DNA of 64,000 nt, from positions 39,677,001 to 39,741,000 of the forward strand of contig CM074858.1 of NCBI GenBank assembly GCA_037501455.1, in the 5' to 3' direction. Origin of the DNA: Lantana camara (lineage: Eukaryota > Streptophyta > Magnoliopsida > Lamiales > Verbenaceae). The notes beneath the pieces are model-generated. The model was not told the origin of the DNA. It saw nothing but the letters and a program-made list of their open reading frames with translations, and searched no databases. Positions 50,472 through 62,745 of the stretch are shown in pieces; within the stretch, counting starts at the first letter, position 1; every line of letters starts with the position of its first letter. The position numbers and the translations under genes were made by a program.

Positions 50472-52408
50472 TGTTGGAAAACATGAATCAGAAAAGCAGC
50501 GGAAAATTAAAAATTTTCCAACAAAAGGATCTAGGACTCTCAATCGTGTAACCAAATTCGTAGAGATAAGAAACTTACTTTTCTTTTATTCTTTCTTGAA
50601 GCGTTTCAAGCCACCCAAGAACGCTCTTCTCGCGGCTTGATCCCCTCTCCTTGGTAAAGCTCGAATCTTCAAACTTCTAACTTGAAGCTCTCTAGAGATA
50701 ATCCACCAACTTGACTACAATCTAACTAGTAAGGATGCTAGTTCTCTAGTTAGTGTTTACGCTTAACCTAGGGTTTTGTTTATCTTGGAGAAAGGATGGT
50801 GTTCAACAAATGATCCAAAAGAATTGCCAATTAGCTCTAAGGGGAGCTCGAGCTCCCCTATTTATAATAAGGGAGGACCGAAAATCCTAGTCCTTATGGG
50901 CTAGGGTTTTGGTCTCTCTCTCTCTCTCTCTTATTACTTGGTCATCAACTAATTTTGACTTTGACTTTGAATTCAAATTCAAATCAACTTTCAAGAGAGC
51001 TAAAATATCCAAACTATTTTTGGATAATTTTATACTTTATTTATTTAAAATAAATAACTTATTTTATCGAATTAATTAATTCAAAATTAATTAGCTAGAT
51101 TATTTTCTCCAAAATTAGACTTTCTTTTTAATTCAAAATTAAACCAAAGTCTATTAAATAATTAACACATTTAATTATTTAATTTATATATGCAATATAT
51201 ACATTTACACATGTGGGACACGTGTCACTCACGTGACCCACACGTGTGGTTTCACACGTGTGGAACCCTCTTGGCCCGATTAACTCGTTTAATCATTTTA
51301 AAGCCTCAACTCATGTAACCAAGTTGTTGTGTGTGACCCTCTAGGTTCTCAATTCAATTAGCAGTGACCCTAATTAATTAATTCACTAATTAATTAATTA
51401 GTCCACAGATTAAACGACCATAGTCTAACAACAGGTGTTTAACCCCTAGCTGAATTAGAATGTTCGGATTCGACAGAACCTTTAAGTCATTGATTCATGT
51501 GAGATACAATCCTCCTACTTACTATCTCTCAACCAAGACCTAGGGTAAGGGAATAATCAGAACCCTAATAATCCGGTCCTAAAGCTAAGTGCATTTCATA
51601 TCCATTTGATCTCAATCCAAGAAACCCTTTTCTTGATGTCTTGATCTACTGCCTTGGCTAAGGACTCCATATGGCATATGAATGACTTACACAATAAGAG
51701 ATCACCTTGCAAATGCAAGTGTAGGTCCTTTCTTGATTCTCATTCACTTTCATAAATCACCTGTGCAGCCCCAGCATAAGCCTTGAATCAGTTGTCTAAG
51801 GCGACACCCTTTAAAGCTTATGACTAACACTACAGAGTTAACTCATAAAGCGACAAGGAACCTCAAGTCTAAGGATCAATTAATCACATCAATGACTCGT
51901 GAGATATTTCCCAATCTGGAAGTTTCCATTTCCTGAAATAGAAACTTCCTTTCCCATTTAGGAATCTTCTCACATGGGGCACCTCAGTGAACTTACTTAT
52001 CAAAGTAAGCACCCTCACGTATCACGCACGTTTCACATATACACTTTGCACCTCCATGAAACAAGGTGGTCCTTCTTAAGGGCGTGATCCCACAAGCAAG
52101 CCTTAGAGGAGTCAGGTTGACACTCCCACTGTCGGTAGGACTCATCGGCTTGGAGTATTTTACTAATCATGACTTATGTGATATAGGGCTCGTTTCATGA
52201 ACCATTTCACCTAAATGGTAGAGTCCTAAAGTCATCGAGATTAGGGGAGTTCTCAGACATGTACAGCTAAAGTAAACGCATACCAAACAAGAGTATATAA
52301 AGAAGTGTTGCCTCAATTCGTTATTTCATTCAAAGATTGTCTATGATTACAATAAGGAAAAGCACAAAGCGGATATACAATCGGCTTTCTAGGGAACTAT
52401 TCCTAACA
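50472..52408 (-). mobile_element. 3' LTR of copia B (1,937 bp)
   Basis: On the minus strand starts TGTTAGGAATAGTTCCC (52408) and ends TTTTCCAACA (50472). It contains a CT-microsatellite (about 50915-50931) and an inverted cluster ACACGTGTCACTCACGTGACCCACACGTGTGG (about 51217-51250) rich in CACGTG-like boxes. No gene. Confidence 0.95.
51210..51262. promoter_or_regulatory. Cluster of ACGTG-core boxes in copia LTR B
   Basis: The run holds several CACGTG/ACACGTGT motifs within about 50 bp and is repeated in the 5' LTR at about 59335-59405 with one extra unit. ACGT-core boxes are typical plant bZIP/bHLH binding sites (G-box/ABRE class), so stress-responsive LTR activity is possible (inference). 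Confidence 0.5.
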
Positions 52409-52420
52409 ATCTCCCACTTG
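52409..52420 (-). other. Polypurine tract of copia B
   Basis: Minus-strand CAAGTGGGAGAT adjoins the 3' LTR start (52408), just after the RNase H stop codon at 52425. Confidence 0.88.
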
Positions 52421-52424
52421 CTCG

Positions 52425-55400
52425 TCAAAGCCATTCTAAAGCTACTCTAAGTCCCATCTTTTGAAGATGTCCTTGGAAAGCTTCTCGACTAAGGGGTTTA
52501 GTAAGTGGATCTGCCACGTTCTCTGCTAATGCGACCATCTCAATTTGCACATCTACTCTTTTGATAATATCAGGGATTAGGTGATACTTTCTCGTAATGT
52601 GCTTGGTCCGTTGGTGAGATCTTGGTTCTCTTGCTTGAGCAACTGCCCCAGTGTTGTCACAAAACACAGTAATGGGGTATTTCATGCTAGGAACAACATT
52701 CAACTCTTGAATGAAGTTTCTAATCCAAACACCTTCCTTAGCTACATCATTTGCAGCTAAGTATTCGGTCTCAGTGGTCGAATCTGCAGTGGTTGTTTGC
52801 TTGGAACTTTTCCAACTCACTGCTCCGCCGTTTAGGCCGAAAATGTATCCTGACATTGGCTTAAAATCATCTAAGTCAGATGCAAAACTTGCATCGCAGT
52901 ATCCTTCGATAGTAAGATCTTTCTGACCTCCGTAAACTAAGAACAAATCTTTAGTACTTTTCAAGTACTTAAGAATATTCTTCACGGCAGCCCAGTGACC
53001 ATCTCCAGGGTCAGATTGGAAACGACTTGTTACACTAAGTGCATAAGCCACATCCGGTTGAGTACATAACATTGCATACATTATGCTACCTATTGCTGAT
53101 GCATAAGGTGTATGAGTCATTCTTTCCTTCTCAAGGTTAGTCTTAGGACACATCTTCTTGGAAAGATATGTTCCTACACTCATAGGAAGGTTCTTAACCT
53201 TTGCTGACTCCATATTGAATCTCTTCAATACTTTGTCAATGTACATCGACTATGATAGTCCTATTAACCTTTTAGATCTATCTCGATAGATTTTAATTCC
53301 AAGGATATAGGACGCATCACCAAGATCTTTCATCTCGAATTGGTTCGATAACCATAACTTAGTCACTTTCATGTCATCCTTCGAATTCCCAATAAGAAGG
53401 ATGTCATCAACATAAAGTACTAAGAATTTTACTGAAGTCTCCAATTCCTTTCTATACACACATGATTCATTCGAAATTTGAATGAAGCCAAATGCTTTGA
53501 CTGATTCATCAAATCGAATATTTCAACTCCTAGAAGCCTATTTCAATCCATAGATTGATCTTTCGAGTTTGCAAACCTTTTGCTCACTCCCACTGAATGT
53601 GAAACCTATGAGTTTCTCCATATAAATGTCTTTATCAATGTCACCATTGAGAAAGGTAATTTTCACATACATTTGCCATATCTCATAGTCATAATATGCA
53701 GCAATGGCAAACATGATTCAAATAGACTTTTGCATTGCAACTGGGGAAAAGGTTTCATCCAAGTCCACGCCGGGTCTTTGAGTGAATCCTTTTGCCACCA
53801 GTCTTGCTTTGTAGGCTGCAATGCTCCCATCTTAAAGATCAATTTGCAACCTATGGGTTTGACCCCATCAGGCAAATCTACCAAGGTCCAAACTTGGTTG
53901 GAGTTCATGGAATCCATTTCAGATTTCATAGCTTCTATCCACTGTTCAGAGTCAGAATCTGAAAGTGCCTCCTCATATGTTAAAGGATCATTATCCTTTT
54001 GAGAGATTTCATGGAAGAATCCATACCATCTCTCCGGCTGTCTGGGAGTGCGTTCAGAACGCCTTAGATGAGGATTTACATGTGTATCGAAATTCGTGAT
54101 TGGTTGTGGTTGATCAGAATGAGACGTTTCTTCAGTTGGTGGTATGGGGTCACTTTGTACTTCTTCTAATTCTATGATCTTGCCTTTCTTTTCTTTAAGG
54201 AACGGTTCCTCCAGAAAAGTAGCATTTCCGGAAACGAACACCTTTTAGTCAGATTGATCATAGAAGTAGTATCCTATGGATTCCTTAGGATAAGATACAA
54301 AGTAGCATAAGTTAGAAGGAGATTCTAACTTATCTCCCACTGTCCTCTTCACGTAAGTAGGACAACCCCAAATTCTTAAGTAAGAATAACTAGGGATTTT
54401 ACCATGCCACATTTCATAGGGTGTCTTAGCGACTGACTTAGAGGGAACTAGATTCAAAATCTTTGCTGCACTTTCTAGGGCATAACCCCAGAACGAAGGT
54501 GGTAAGTTAGTGAAACTCATCATGGAACGAACCATACCAAGTAGGGCTCGATTCCTTCTCTCAGAAACTCCATTAAGCTGAGGAGTTCCCGGAGGAGTCC
54601 ACTAAGAGATAATCCCATTATCTTTGAGATGATTAAGGAATTCTTCACTAAGATACTCGTCTCCTCGATCAGATCGAAGTACTTTGATCTTGTGACCAGT
54701 TTGGTTCTCAACCTCCTTTTGAAATTCTAAGAATTTCTCAAAAGCTTCAGATTTATACTTCATTAAGTATACATAACCATATCGACTAAAGTAATCGGTA
54801 AAGGTTATGAAATACTGATGATTGTTTCTTGTGCTTACACTAAGCGGTCCGCAAACATCAGTATGGATCAAATCCAAAACCTCAGTGGCACGTTCCACAG
54901 TTCCTTTAAAAGGAACTTTGGGCATTTTTCCTTTGAGACAGGATTCACAAGAAGTTAACTCCTTAAGATCATTTTCAGAGAATGATCCTAAAGTGTTTAT
55001 CTTGCTAATTCTGTTCTTGGAAATGTGTGCTAATCTAGCGTGCCATAAGGGAGCTGAAACTTTGTCATCTCTCTTACGTTTAGTTTCTCGTTGTATATTC
55101 ATAATATTGATATTTTGAGTTAGATAAAGTCCATTACTTAGAGTACTGATGTGAACGGAAGAGTTGTTCCATTTGATAAAGTATTTACCATTCTTAATAT
55201 AAGTTTCATAACCTTCACAATCTAATATTGGAACTGAAATTATATTACGAATAATGCTCGGTACATAAAGGACTTTATTTAAGACTAACTCAAAACTACC
55301 TAAATCTAATCTAATTGTGCCTAAAGCTCGAGCTTCAACATTTGAGCCACCGCCGAACTTCAAGACACATTCTCCTTCTTTGAGTTGTTGGACTTCACTT

Positions 55401-56329
55401 AGCATCTGTACATCATTACAGATATGAGTTCCACAACCGGTATCAAGTACCCAAGAACTAGAATTAATAGAAAGATTTATTTCAACGAGAAAGATACCTT
55501 TCTTTAGAGTAGCCTTGTACTCTGGGCAGTTTCTCCTCCAATGTCCCGCTTTGCCACAATGGAAGCAAACATCCTCTTTCTGATCATGCTTCTTCTTTTG
55601 GGCCTTCCCCTTCGAAACGCCACCAGTGGGCCTAAGGGGTTTCTTTTTCTTCTTTTGGGCTTTCTTGCCCTTACCTTTAGAAGGCTCAGAAGAGGAAGAT
55701 GGAGCATTCACCATCAGAACCTTATTGTCCTTCTTGATCGTGCTTTCAGCAGTCAAAAGCTGACTAATCAGCTCAGCTACAGTAGCATGAGCATGATTCA
55801 TATTGAAGTTAAGGACAAATGGGTTGAATGATGGTGGGAGCGAGGCTAGCAACAAATCTACTGAAAGCTCATCTTTCAGTGGCATGTCCATGGAAGCAAG
55901 TTTCTCAGTAAGGGCGAGAAACTTGAGTCCATATTCATGGACACTTGAACCTTCCCTCATTCGCAAGTGGAACAATTCCTTTGAAGTGTTATACCTTGTA
56001 ACACGTTCATGAGGGCGGTAAAGTTGCTCTATGTGGTCGTAAATCTCCCAAGCGAATTCCATGGCCTCATGTTGCGTTTGCAAGTCCGGAGACATGTTAG
56101 CCAACATAAGGCAACGAGCTTGGAGATTATCATCCTTCCACTTCTGAATCGCGTCCCGCTCGGCCCGAGTGGGAGCCTCCCCTTCGGGACTAGGCTCCCC
56201 TTCGAAGAGAACAAAAGTTCTCTTCTCAGAATCTAAAATGATTTTTAGATTCCTCAGCCAATCAGAATAGTTGGGACCAGTCAACTTGTTTGACTCGAGG
56301 ATAGATACAAGAGGGTTTTTGGTTGCCAT
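52425..56329 (-). pseudogene. Gag-pol polyprotein of copia element B, degenerate
   Basis: Minus strand from the ATG at 56329 (MATKNPLVSILESNK). Domains: UBN2-type gag (residues 1-240), zinc knuckle CFHCGKAGHWRRNC (about 251-265), protease VLDTGCGTHIC (about 294), integrase finger (WHARLAHISKN...CESCLKGK, about 433-461) and integrase core (HTDVCGPLS, LRSDRGDEYL; the catalytic Glu lies after the first stop). Stops fall at 54602-54604 and about 54242-54244. Frames are broken between 53663 and 53460 in the RT. The YVDDILLIG motif survives at about 53400. RNase H (CDASFASDLDD, ETEYLAANDVAKE, FCDNTGAVAQAREPRSHQRTKHI) is open from 53246 to 52425. The first 575 codons are uninterrupted, so gag, protease and part of integrase could still be made. 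Confidence 0.95.
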
Positions 56330-58588
56330 TTCAAAACACGTAGAGAATCACAGAATCTACGACCTAAATGGTAAAACAGAGAACTAGTGAGCATGCTGAA
56401 TTATAACGGTATACAAAAGATAAGGTCTTTAATCTAATGTAGCTCCCATTGTTTTTCAAAGATCTAGAATTCCCAAAGATCTAAGAGGAACACGTTTCCC
56501 AATGGGTGCTAAGATCCTAGGCATTTTACCTCGAACCCATGACTCGCGGACATTTTAAGTAAAACCCTAGGTAGGTACAACTTACCAATTCTAACACCTT
56601 TTGAACTCTTAGTAATTGTTTTTGCATCACCTATCTTTCAATATGGACCCACGACTCGTGCGACATCCATATTTACTTAGGTGTTAAGCTACACCCATCA
56701 ATCATAAGATCATGATCAAAACTTAGTTCAAACGACCCACGACTCACGGACATCGCCCTTGCCAAAATTGACCACGAAATATTGACCATTTAAAATGATC
56801 AATTAGGTAACTAAGAACTAATAAGTTCCACTAGCTATCCCACGACTCGCGGACAATAACTAGCTCCACTTACTAAACTTAAAACCTATTGATGGAATGC
56901 TAGGAATTTAATTCAAAATTTGTATCTCGAATTAAATACCTATTTGTTCGAAATTAGCTTAATATTTAATGGTAATTTTCGAATCAACGGGAGAGTTGTC
57001 CGGTTCGACCTCACCAACATATATGTTATCCAATTTTATTAGTCTTGATTAATGCAAGTACACTTAAATGCATTTCAAACAAGCACATAAACAGATAACA
57101 TGTCCTAGCATGATACTAACATGTAATGATCATGGGTTCTACCTATCTTATGCGTGATATGTGGGAGCCACTCCACAATCACAAGTTCTAACATACATGC
57201 CACATAAACAGTTTAAATCACATAAGGGAAAGCGGTAACAAAATACGAGCCCTATCTCTATTACATTTAACAATTGAGATTCCCCTCCCTAACATTTTGA
57301 GGGGTCTTCCCTTATGGCCTCCCTGTTACTTGAATGTGGTCCATCTTACTCCAGGGTGCATTGTCTCCAAAAATGAAAATAAAACCTCACTACCTATCTC
57401 TACTCTCAAATTACAATAAAAAGAAAAAGACATAAAGTAATAAGGCTCAATCTTCATATTGGTCTTAGACAATTACACGGGGCATACCCCGGCCTCAAAA
57501 ACAGTAATATGGAAAGCCACATAATAAATCACATAACAGTACGCACATAAGTGAGGCTCCAACCTCAATTGAAAAACACAACTATAGGGCTCCAACCCCA
57601 ATTTAAACCATCCATGTGCATAAATTAAAACCATACATAGATCTAAACCCATGATCACCTAACATGCTTTTGTGAGAATTTAAATTTACCCAATAAATTA
57701 AAATTCCCGTTTCAAGTCCTAATGACTTAAAACACGACTTAGATGCAATTCTTGTTTAACAGCCTTTTCAATAAAACCCGAAAAAATAATAAACCAATAA
57801 AATTCCAATTAATTTCCAAAAATTAATAATTTTATTCTTTCATTATTTTCAGAAAATAAAGTTCATAATTTTCCCAAAATTCAAAATCGCTTTAATTTCT
57901 CAAAATCCCAATTTAATCAAAATTTTAAAATAAATTTATATTATCAAAACTGATTTTAAAAGATAAAATTAAAATTAAATTAAATCGGGATTTTAAGGAC
58001 CGAAAACACGAAACACGAAAACGAGCCCGTAAACAGCCCAGCCACGCGAGGCACCGCCGCGCGGACACGCGCCAGCAACGCGCACAGCGTGCGGCAGTTG
58101 CCGCTCGCGTGCGCACGCTGGGCGAGCATCATGCTCGCGCCGCACGCAGCAGCGCCCGCTGCGACTAGGCGGGCTGTGCAGGCGTCCCGCACGGATGCGG
58201 GACGGACTGGGAGGGCGCGCCTAGGCACGCCCGGGATGGCTCCCGCGCGGTTGCAGGAGGGGCTGGGCGACGTGCGAGCGCGGGCCTGGGCCGTGCTACA
58301 CATTGGCACGTCCCAATCCCGCGCGTTTGTTTCGCGTCTCGTTTCGTGTCTAGGTTTCTCAAAACCAATTCAATCCAAAATTAAAAAATTCGATTCAGAT
58401 AAATTTCAAATAAAATGATTTTCAAAACCACGATTTGAGAAAACAGTTTTAGAAATTCAGGAAAAATTACAGTTTCGTATTTTAGGCTTTCTAAAAGAAC
58501 TGAAGAATACTCAATTCGCATCTAAGCCTAAGAATTTCTACCAAATTAAGAATAATTAAGACGAACCAGAAACACGATTAACGAGGTG
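56330..58588 (-). other. Untranslated leader of copia B
   Basis: 2.25 kb between primer site and gag. It carries four palindromic boxes matching those of A (56538-56548, 56650-56660, 56738-56748, 56841-56851) and a GC-rich island (about 58010-58330). Elsewhere it is AT-rich. ORFs on both strands in the island are by-products of high GC and are not accepted as genes. Confidence 0.8.
58010..58330. repeat. GC-rich, hairpin-dense island in copia B leader
   Basis: A CpG-rich stretch in an otherwise AT-rich element. Perfect inverted repeats: CGGCAGTTGCCG (58092-58103); GCGAGCA-TCA-TGCTCGC (58122-58138); GCAGC-GCCC-GCTGC (58149-58162); and CGTCCCGCA, spacer CGGA, then its reverse complement (58183-58204). 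The equivalent part of A's leader lacks the island. Confidence 0.85.
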
Positions 58589-58600
58589 ACTCTGATACCA
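58589..58600 (-). other. Primer binding site of copia B (tRNA-iMet)
   Basis: Minus-strand TGGTATCAGAGT lies two bases inside the 5' LTR end (58603). This is the standard initiator tRNA-Met site of plant copia elements. Confidence 0.92.
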
Positions 58601-58602
58601 CT

Positions 58603-60550
58603 TGTTGGAAAAGACGAATCAGAAAAGCAGCGGAAAATTAAATTTTTTCCAACAAAAGGATCTAGGACTCGCAATCGTGTAACCAAATTCGTAGAGATAA
58701 GAAACTTACTTTTCTTTTATTCTTTCTTGAAGCGTTTCAAGCCACCCAAGAACGCTCTTCTCGCAGCTTGATCACCTCTCCTTGGTAAAGCTCGAATCTT
58801 CAAACTTCTAACTTGAAGCTCTCAAGAGATAATCCACCAACTTGACTACAATCTAACTAGTAAGGATGCTAGTTCTCTAGTTAGTGTTTTGGTTTAACCT
58901 AGGGTTTTGTTTATCTTGGAGAAAGGATGGTGTTCAACACATGAACCAAAAGAATTGCCAATTAGCTCTAAGGGGAGCTCGAGCTCCCCTATTTATAATA
59001 AGGGAGGACCGAAAATCCTAGTCCTTATGGGCAAGGGTTTTGGTCTCTCTCTCTCTCCTATTACTTGATCATCAAGTAATTTTGACTTTGACTTTGAATT
59101 CAAATTCAAATCAACTTTCAAGAGAGCTAAAATATCCAAACTATTTTTGGATAATTTTATACTTTATTTATTTAAAATAAATAACTTATTTTATCTAATT
59201 AATTAATTCATAATTAATTAGCTAGATTATTTTCTCCAAAAGTAGACTTTCTTTTTAATTCAAAATTAAACCAAAGTCTATTAAATAATTAACACATTTA
59301 ATTATTTAATTTATATATACAATATATATATTTACACGTGTGGGACACGTGTCACAAGGACACGTGTCACTCACGTGACCCACACGTGTGGTTTCACACG
59401 TGTGGAACCCTCTTGGCCCGATTAACTCGTTTAATCATTTTAAAGCCTCAACTCATGTAACCAAGTTGTTGTGTGTGACCCTCTAGGTTCTCAATTCAAT
59501 TAGCAGTGACCCTAATTAATTAATTCACTAATTAATTAATCAATCCACAGATTAAACGACCATACTCTAGCAACAGGAGTTTAACCCCTAGCTGAATTGG
59601 AATGTTCGGATTCGACAGAACCTTTAAGTAATTGATTCATGTGAGATACAATCCTCCTACTTACTATCTCTCAACCAAGACCTAGGGTAAGGGAATAATC
59701 AGAACCCTAATAATCCGGTCTTAAAGCTAAGTGCATTTCATATCCATTTGATCTCAATCCAAGAAACCCTACTCTTGATGTCTTGATCTACTGCCTTGGC
59801 TAAGGACTCCATATGGCATATGAATGACTTACACAATAAAAGATCACCTTGCAAATGCAAGTGTAGGTCCTTTATTGATTCTCATTCACTTTCATGAATC
59901 ACTTGTGCAGCCCCAGCATAAGCCTTGAATCAGTTATCTAAGGCGAGACCCTTTAAAGCTTATAACTAAGACTACAAAGTTAACTCATAAAGCGACAAGG
60001 AACCTCAAGTCTAAGGATCAATTAATCACATCAATGACTCGTGAGATATTTCCCAATCTGGAAGTTTCCATTTCCTGAAATGGAAACTTCCTTTCCCATT
60101 TAGGAATCTTCTCACAAGGGGCACCTCAGTGAACTTACTTATCAAACTAAGCACCCTCATGTATCACGTACGTATCACATATACACTTTGAACCTCCATG
60201 AAACAAGGTGGTCCTTCTTAAGGGCATGATCCCACAAGCAAGCCTTAGAGGAGTCAGGTTGACACTCCCACAGTCGGTAGGACTCATCGGCTTGGAGTAT
60301 TTTACTATTCATGACTTATGTGATATAGGGCTCGTTTCATGAACCATTTCACCTAAATGGTAGAGTCCTAAAGTCATCGAGATTAGGGGAGTTCTCATAC
60401 ATGCACAACTAAAGTAAACGCATACCAAACAAGAGCATATAAAGAAGTGTTACCTCAATTCGTTATTTCATTCAAAGATTGTCTGTGATTACAATAAGGA
60501 AAAACACAAAGAGGATATACAATCGGCTTTCTAGGGTACTATTCCTAACA
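58603..60550 (-). mobile_element. 5' LTR of copia B (1,948 bp)
   Basis: Minus strand from TGTTAGGAATAGTACCC (60550) to TTTTCCAACA (58603). Same content as 50472-52408, with small indels (shorter CT tract, an extra GGACACGTGTCAC unit). Confidence 0.95.
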
Positions 60551-60555
60551 TACAC

Positions 60556-61552
60556 TTTATTAATTAATTACTTCGCAGATCACACGACCATAATCTAGCA
60601 ACAGGTGTGTGACCCCTACCCGAAATGTGAATGTATATTCGAAAGAACCTTTCAGTCAATGACATCATGTGGGAAACGATCCTCCTACCATCCTATCTCT
60701 CGATTAAGATCTAGGGCATGGGAATATGGAGAGTCCTACTAATCTTAATCTTAAAACAAAGTTCACTTCATATTTCATTTGATTTCAATCCAAGAAAACA
60801 CCATTTTCTTGATGTCTTGATCTAACCACATTGCGCAAGGATTTTAGGATGGAACATGAATGACTTGTGTAATAAGAGATCATCTTGCCTACAATAAGTG
60901 TAGGTCCTTTATTGATTCCGACAATCCTCATATGCCACTTGTGTAATCCCAACATGGGTCGTGGTTCAGGTGTCTATATGGCGACACCCTTTTGAACCTA
61001 TATAAAAGATTATAGAGTTAGCTCATATGAGACATTGTGGAATCTCAAGTCTAAGGATTAATTCCTCACATCATTGACATGTGAGATATTTCCTAATCTG
61101 GAAGTTCTAGTAATGTCCATTCCCATTTAGGAATCTTCTCCCGTGGGGCACTCTTAGTGAACTTGTTCTTACAACAAGCACCCTTGTATATTGTGTACGA
61201 ATCAACTAGGATGATCCTTCTTAAAGACACAACTACACGAGCAAGTCTCAACAGAGGCAAAGTCGACACTCCCACTATCTGTCGGCCTCATTGACTTGGA
61301 GAAGTTTGTAATTCTCACCTATGGTGTTAAGAACTTGTTTCATGTGTCATTCCCATAATGACAAAGTTCTTAACGACCTCATCGGATTAGGGGAGTTCTA
61401 GATATGCACCTGTAATGGAAACACTCAAAACACGTAATTGCACATAAGAAGTGTTCACCTACTATTACAATCATTCGTATGTTATTCAAAGATGTCTGTG
61501 ATATAGGGAAAGTCCAAAAGCATAACAGCTTTCTAGGGCACTATTCCCAACA
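60556..61552 (-). mobile_element. Copia element C 3' LTR, right part (its 5' end)
   Basis: Resumes after B's target duplication. On the minus strand it starts TGTTGGGAATAGTGCCC at 61552. It aligns in reverse complement with LTR K (47599-48540). Confidence 0.9.
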
Positions 61553-61565
61553 ATCTCCCACTTTC
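61553..61565 (-). other. Polypurine tract of copia C
   Basis: Minus-strand GGAAAGTGGGAGAT-like purine run directly before the 3' LTR of C, in the same position as B's. Confidence 0.8.
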
Positions 61566-62740
61566 CTGTAAAAGCCTTTCAGGTCCATTTTGGGTCCCAT
61601 CTTCTCAAGATGTACCTTTAGAGCCTTGTTGACTTTTGGCTTTTCTAAAGTAAATCTGCTATATTCTTTGCTGATGTGAATGTTTCTAGTTTGGATATCA
61701 TTAAGGATACACTATTTCCTTATTCACGTGATTCATAATCAAGCGTCTGGTCCCTTGGTCAGGTCTTAGTTCTCTTACTCGAGCAACTATCCATTTCATC
61801 ATACCGTATGATAATGGTGTTGTTTCATGCTAGGAACTTAATCTATCCATTAGATGGAGTTTCTTACCCAAACACTTAACTTAGTGGTATTCAATACTAC
61901 TAAGTATTCAACTTTAACAGTCGAATCTTCAGTGCCTCCCGATTGGAACTCTTTCCAAAGCACTATTCTGTCGTCCCGGCAGAATGCATATTCTTTCATA
62001 GATCAATAATTATCTATGTTTTGATACAATGAATACATCAAACAATCCTTTAATGACAAGATCTTGCTGGACTCTTAAAACACATCCTCATTTCTTCTAA
62101 AGTACTCTGAGGGTAATTTCACAGCAATCCAGTGACCTTCTCTAAGTTTACATTTAGAATAGGCCCACCACGCTATGTGGTAGCCATATCTCATCAAGTA
62201 CATAATTTTGCATACGTTATGCTCCCTTTTCTTGAAAATGGGTTTTGGACATTCTAACTTTCTAATAGTTATTTTAGGACACATCCTCTTCAAAAGAGAT
62301 GTTCCATTATCCATTGGAAATTCTGTAGGAATCTTCCATACTAAACTATTTTAGTACATTGTGTATGTACCTCGACTGCGATAATCATATTATTCTCTTA
62401 GATCTATCTCCATAAATATTTGTCTTGAGAATGTAAGATCTATCACCAAGATCTTTCATCTCAAAATGGTTCCTAACCACGTTTTGTAACTTTTATGTCA
62501 TCCTTCATATTTCCAATGAGAAGGATGTCATCTTCGCAAAGTACCAAAAGTTGAACTTTTATTCTCTAACACTTTCTTGCACGCGCTATGCTCGAATTTC
62601 AAGTCAAACAACTTTGATTATTTCACTAATTCGAATACTCTAATTCCTAGAAGCCTAATCCAATTTCATAAATTGACCATTTGGAGTCTGCAAACCTTTT
62701 GCTCACTCCCACTAAATGTGAAGTCCATGGATGTTCCATA
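61566..62740 (-). pseudogene. Copia element C pol remnant (RNase H and 3' RT)
   Basis: Aligns base by base with B at about 52425-53600 but has many indels and stops. Fragments such as KRMCPKI and GHWIAVK (62075-62314) match B's KKMCPKT and GHWAAVK. It is the most decayed pol in the window. Cut at 62746 by gypsy LTR M, so most of C is lost or lies beyond the window. Confidence 0.88.
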
Positions 62741-62745
62741 TTTAC

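Larger units (their letters stand above)
50472..60550 (-). mobile_element. Complete Ty1/copia element B (Tork/Angela-like), 10,079 bp
   Basis: Two LTRs (3' LTR 50472-52408; 5' LTR 58603-60550), perfect target duplication TACAC (50467-50471 and 60551-60555), primer site at 58589-58600, a 2.25-kb leader, gag-pol 56329 to 52425 and a polypurine tract at 52409-52420. It is inserted in LTR C. LTR length of about 1.94 kb and the gag type suggest the Tork/Angela branch; this assignment is from motif memory. Confidence 0.96.

Noticed and set aside
57980..58418. Two 109-codon ORFs on opposite strands in the GC-rich island
   Set aside because: High GC removes stop codons on both strands. The compositions are Arg/Ala-rich with no recognisable domain, and the island is in an untranslated leader.
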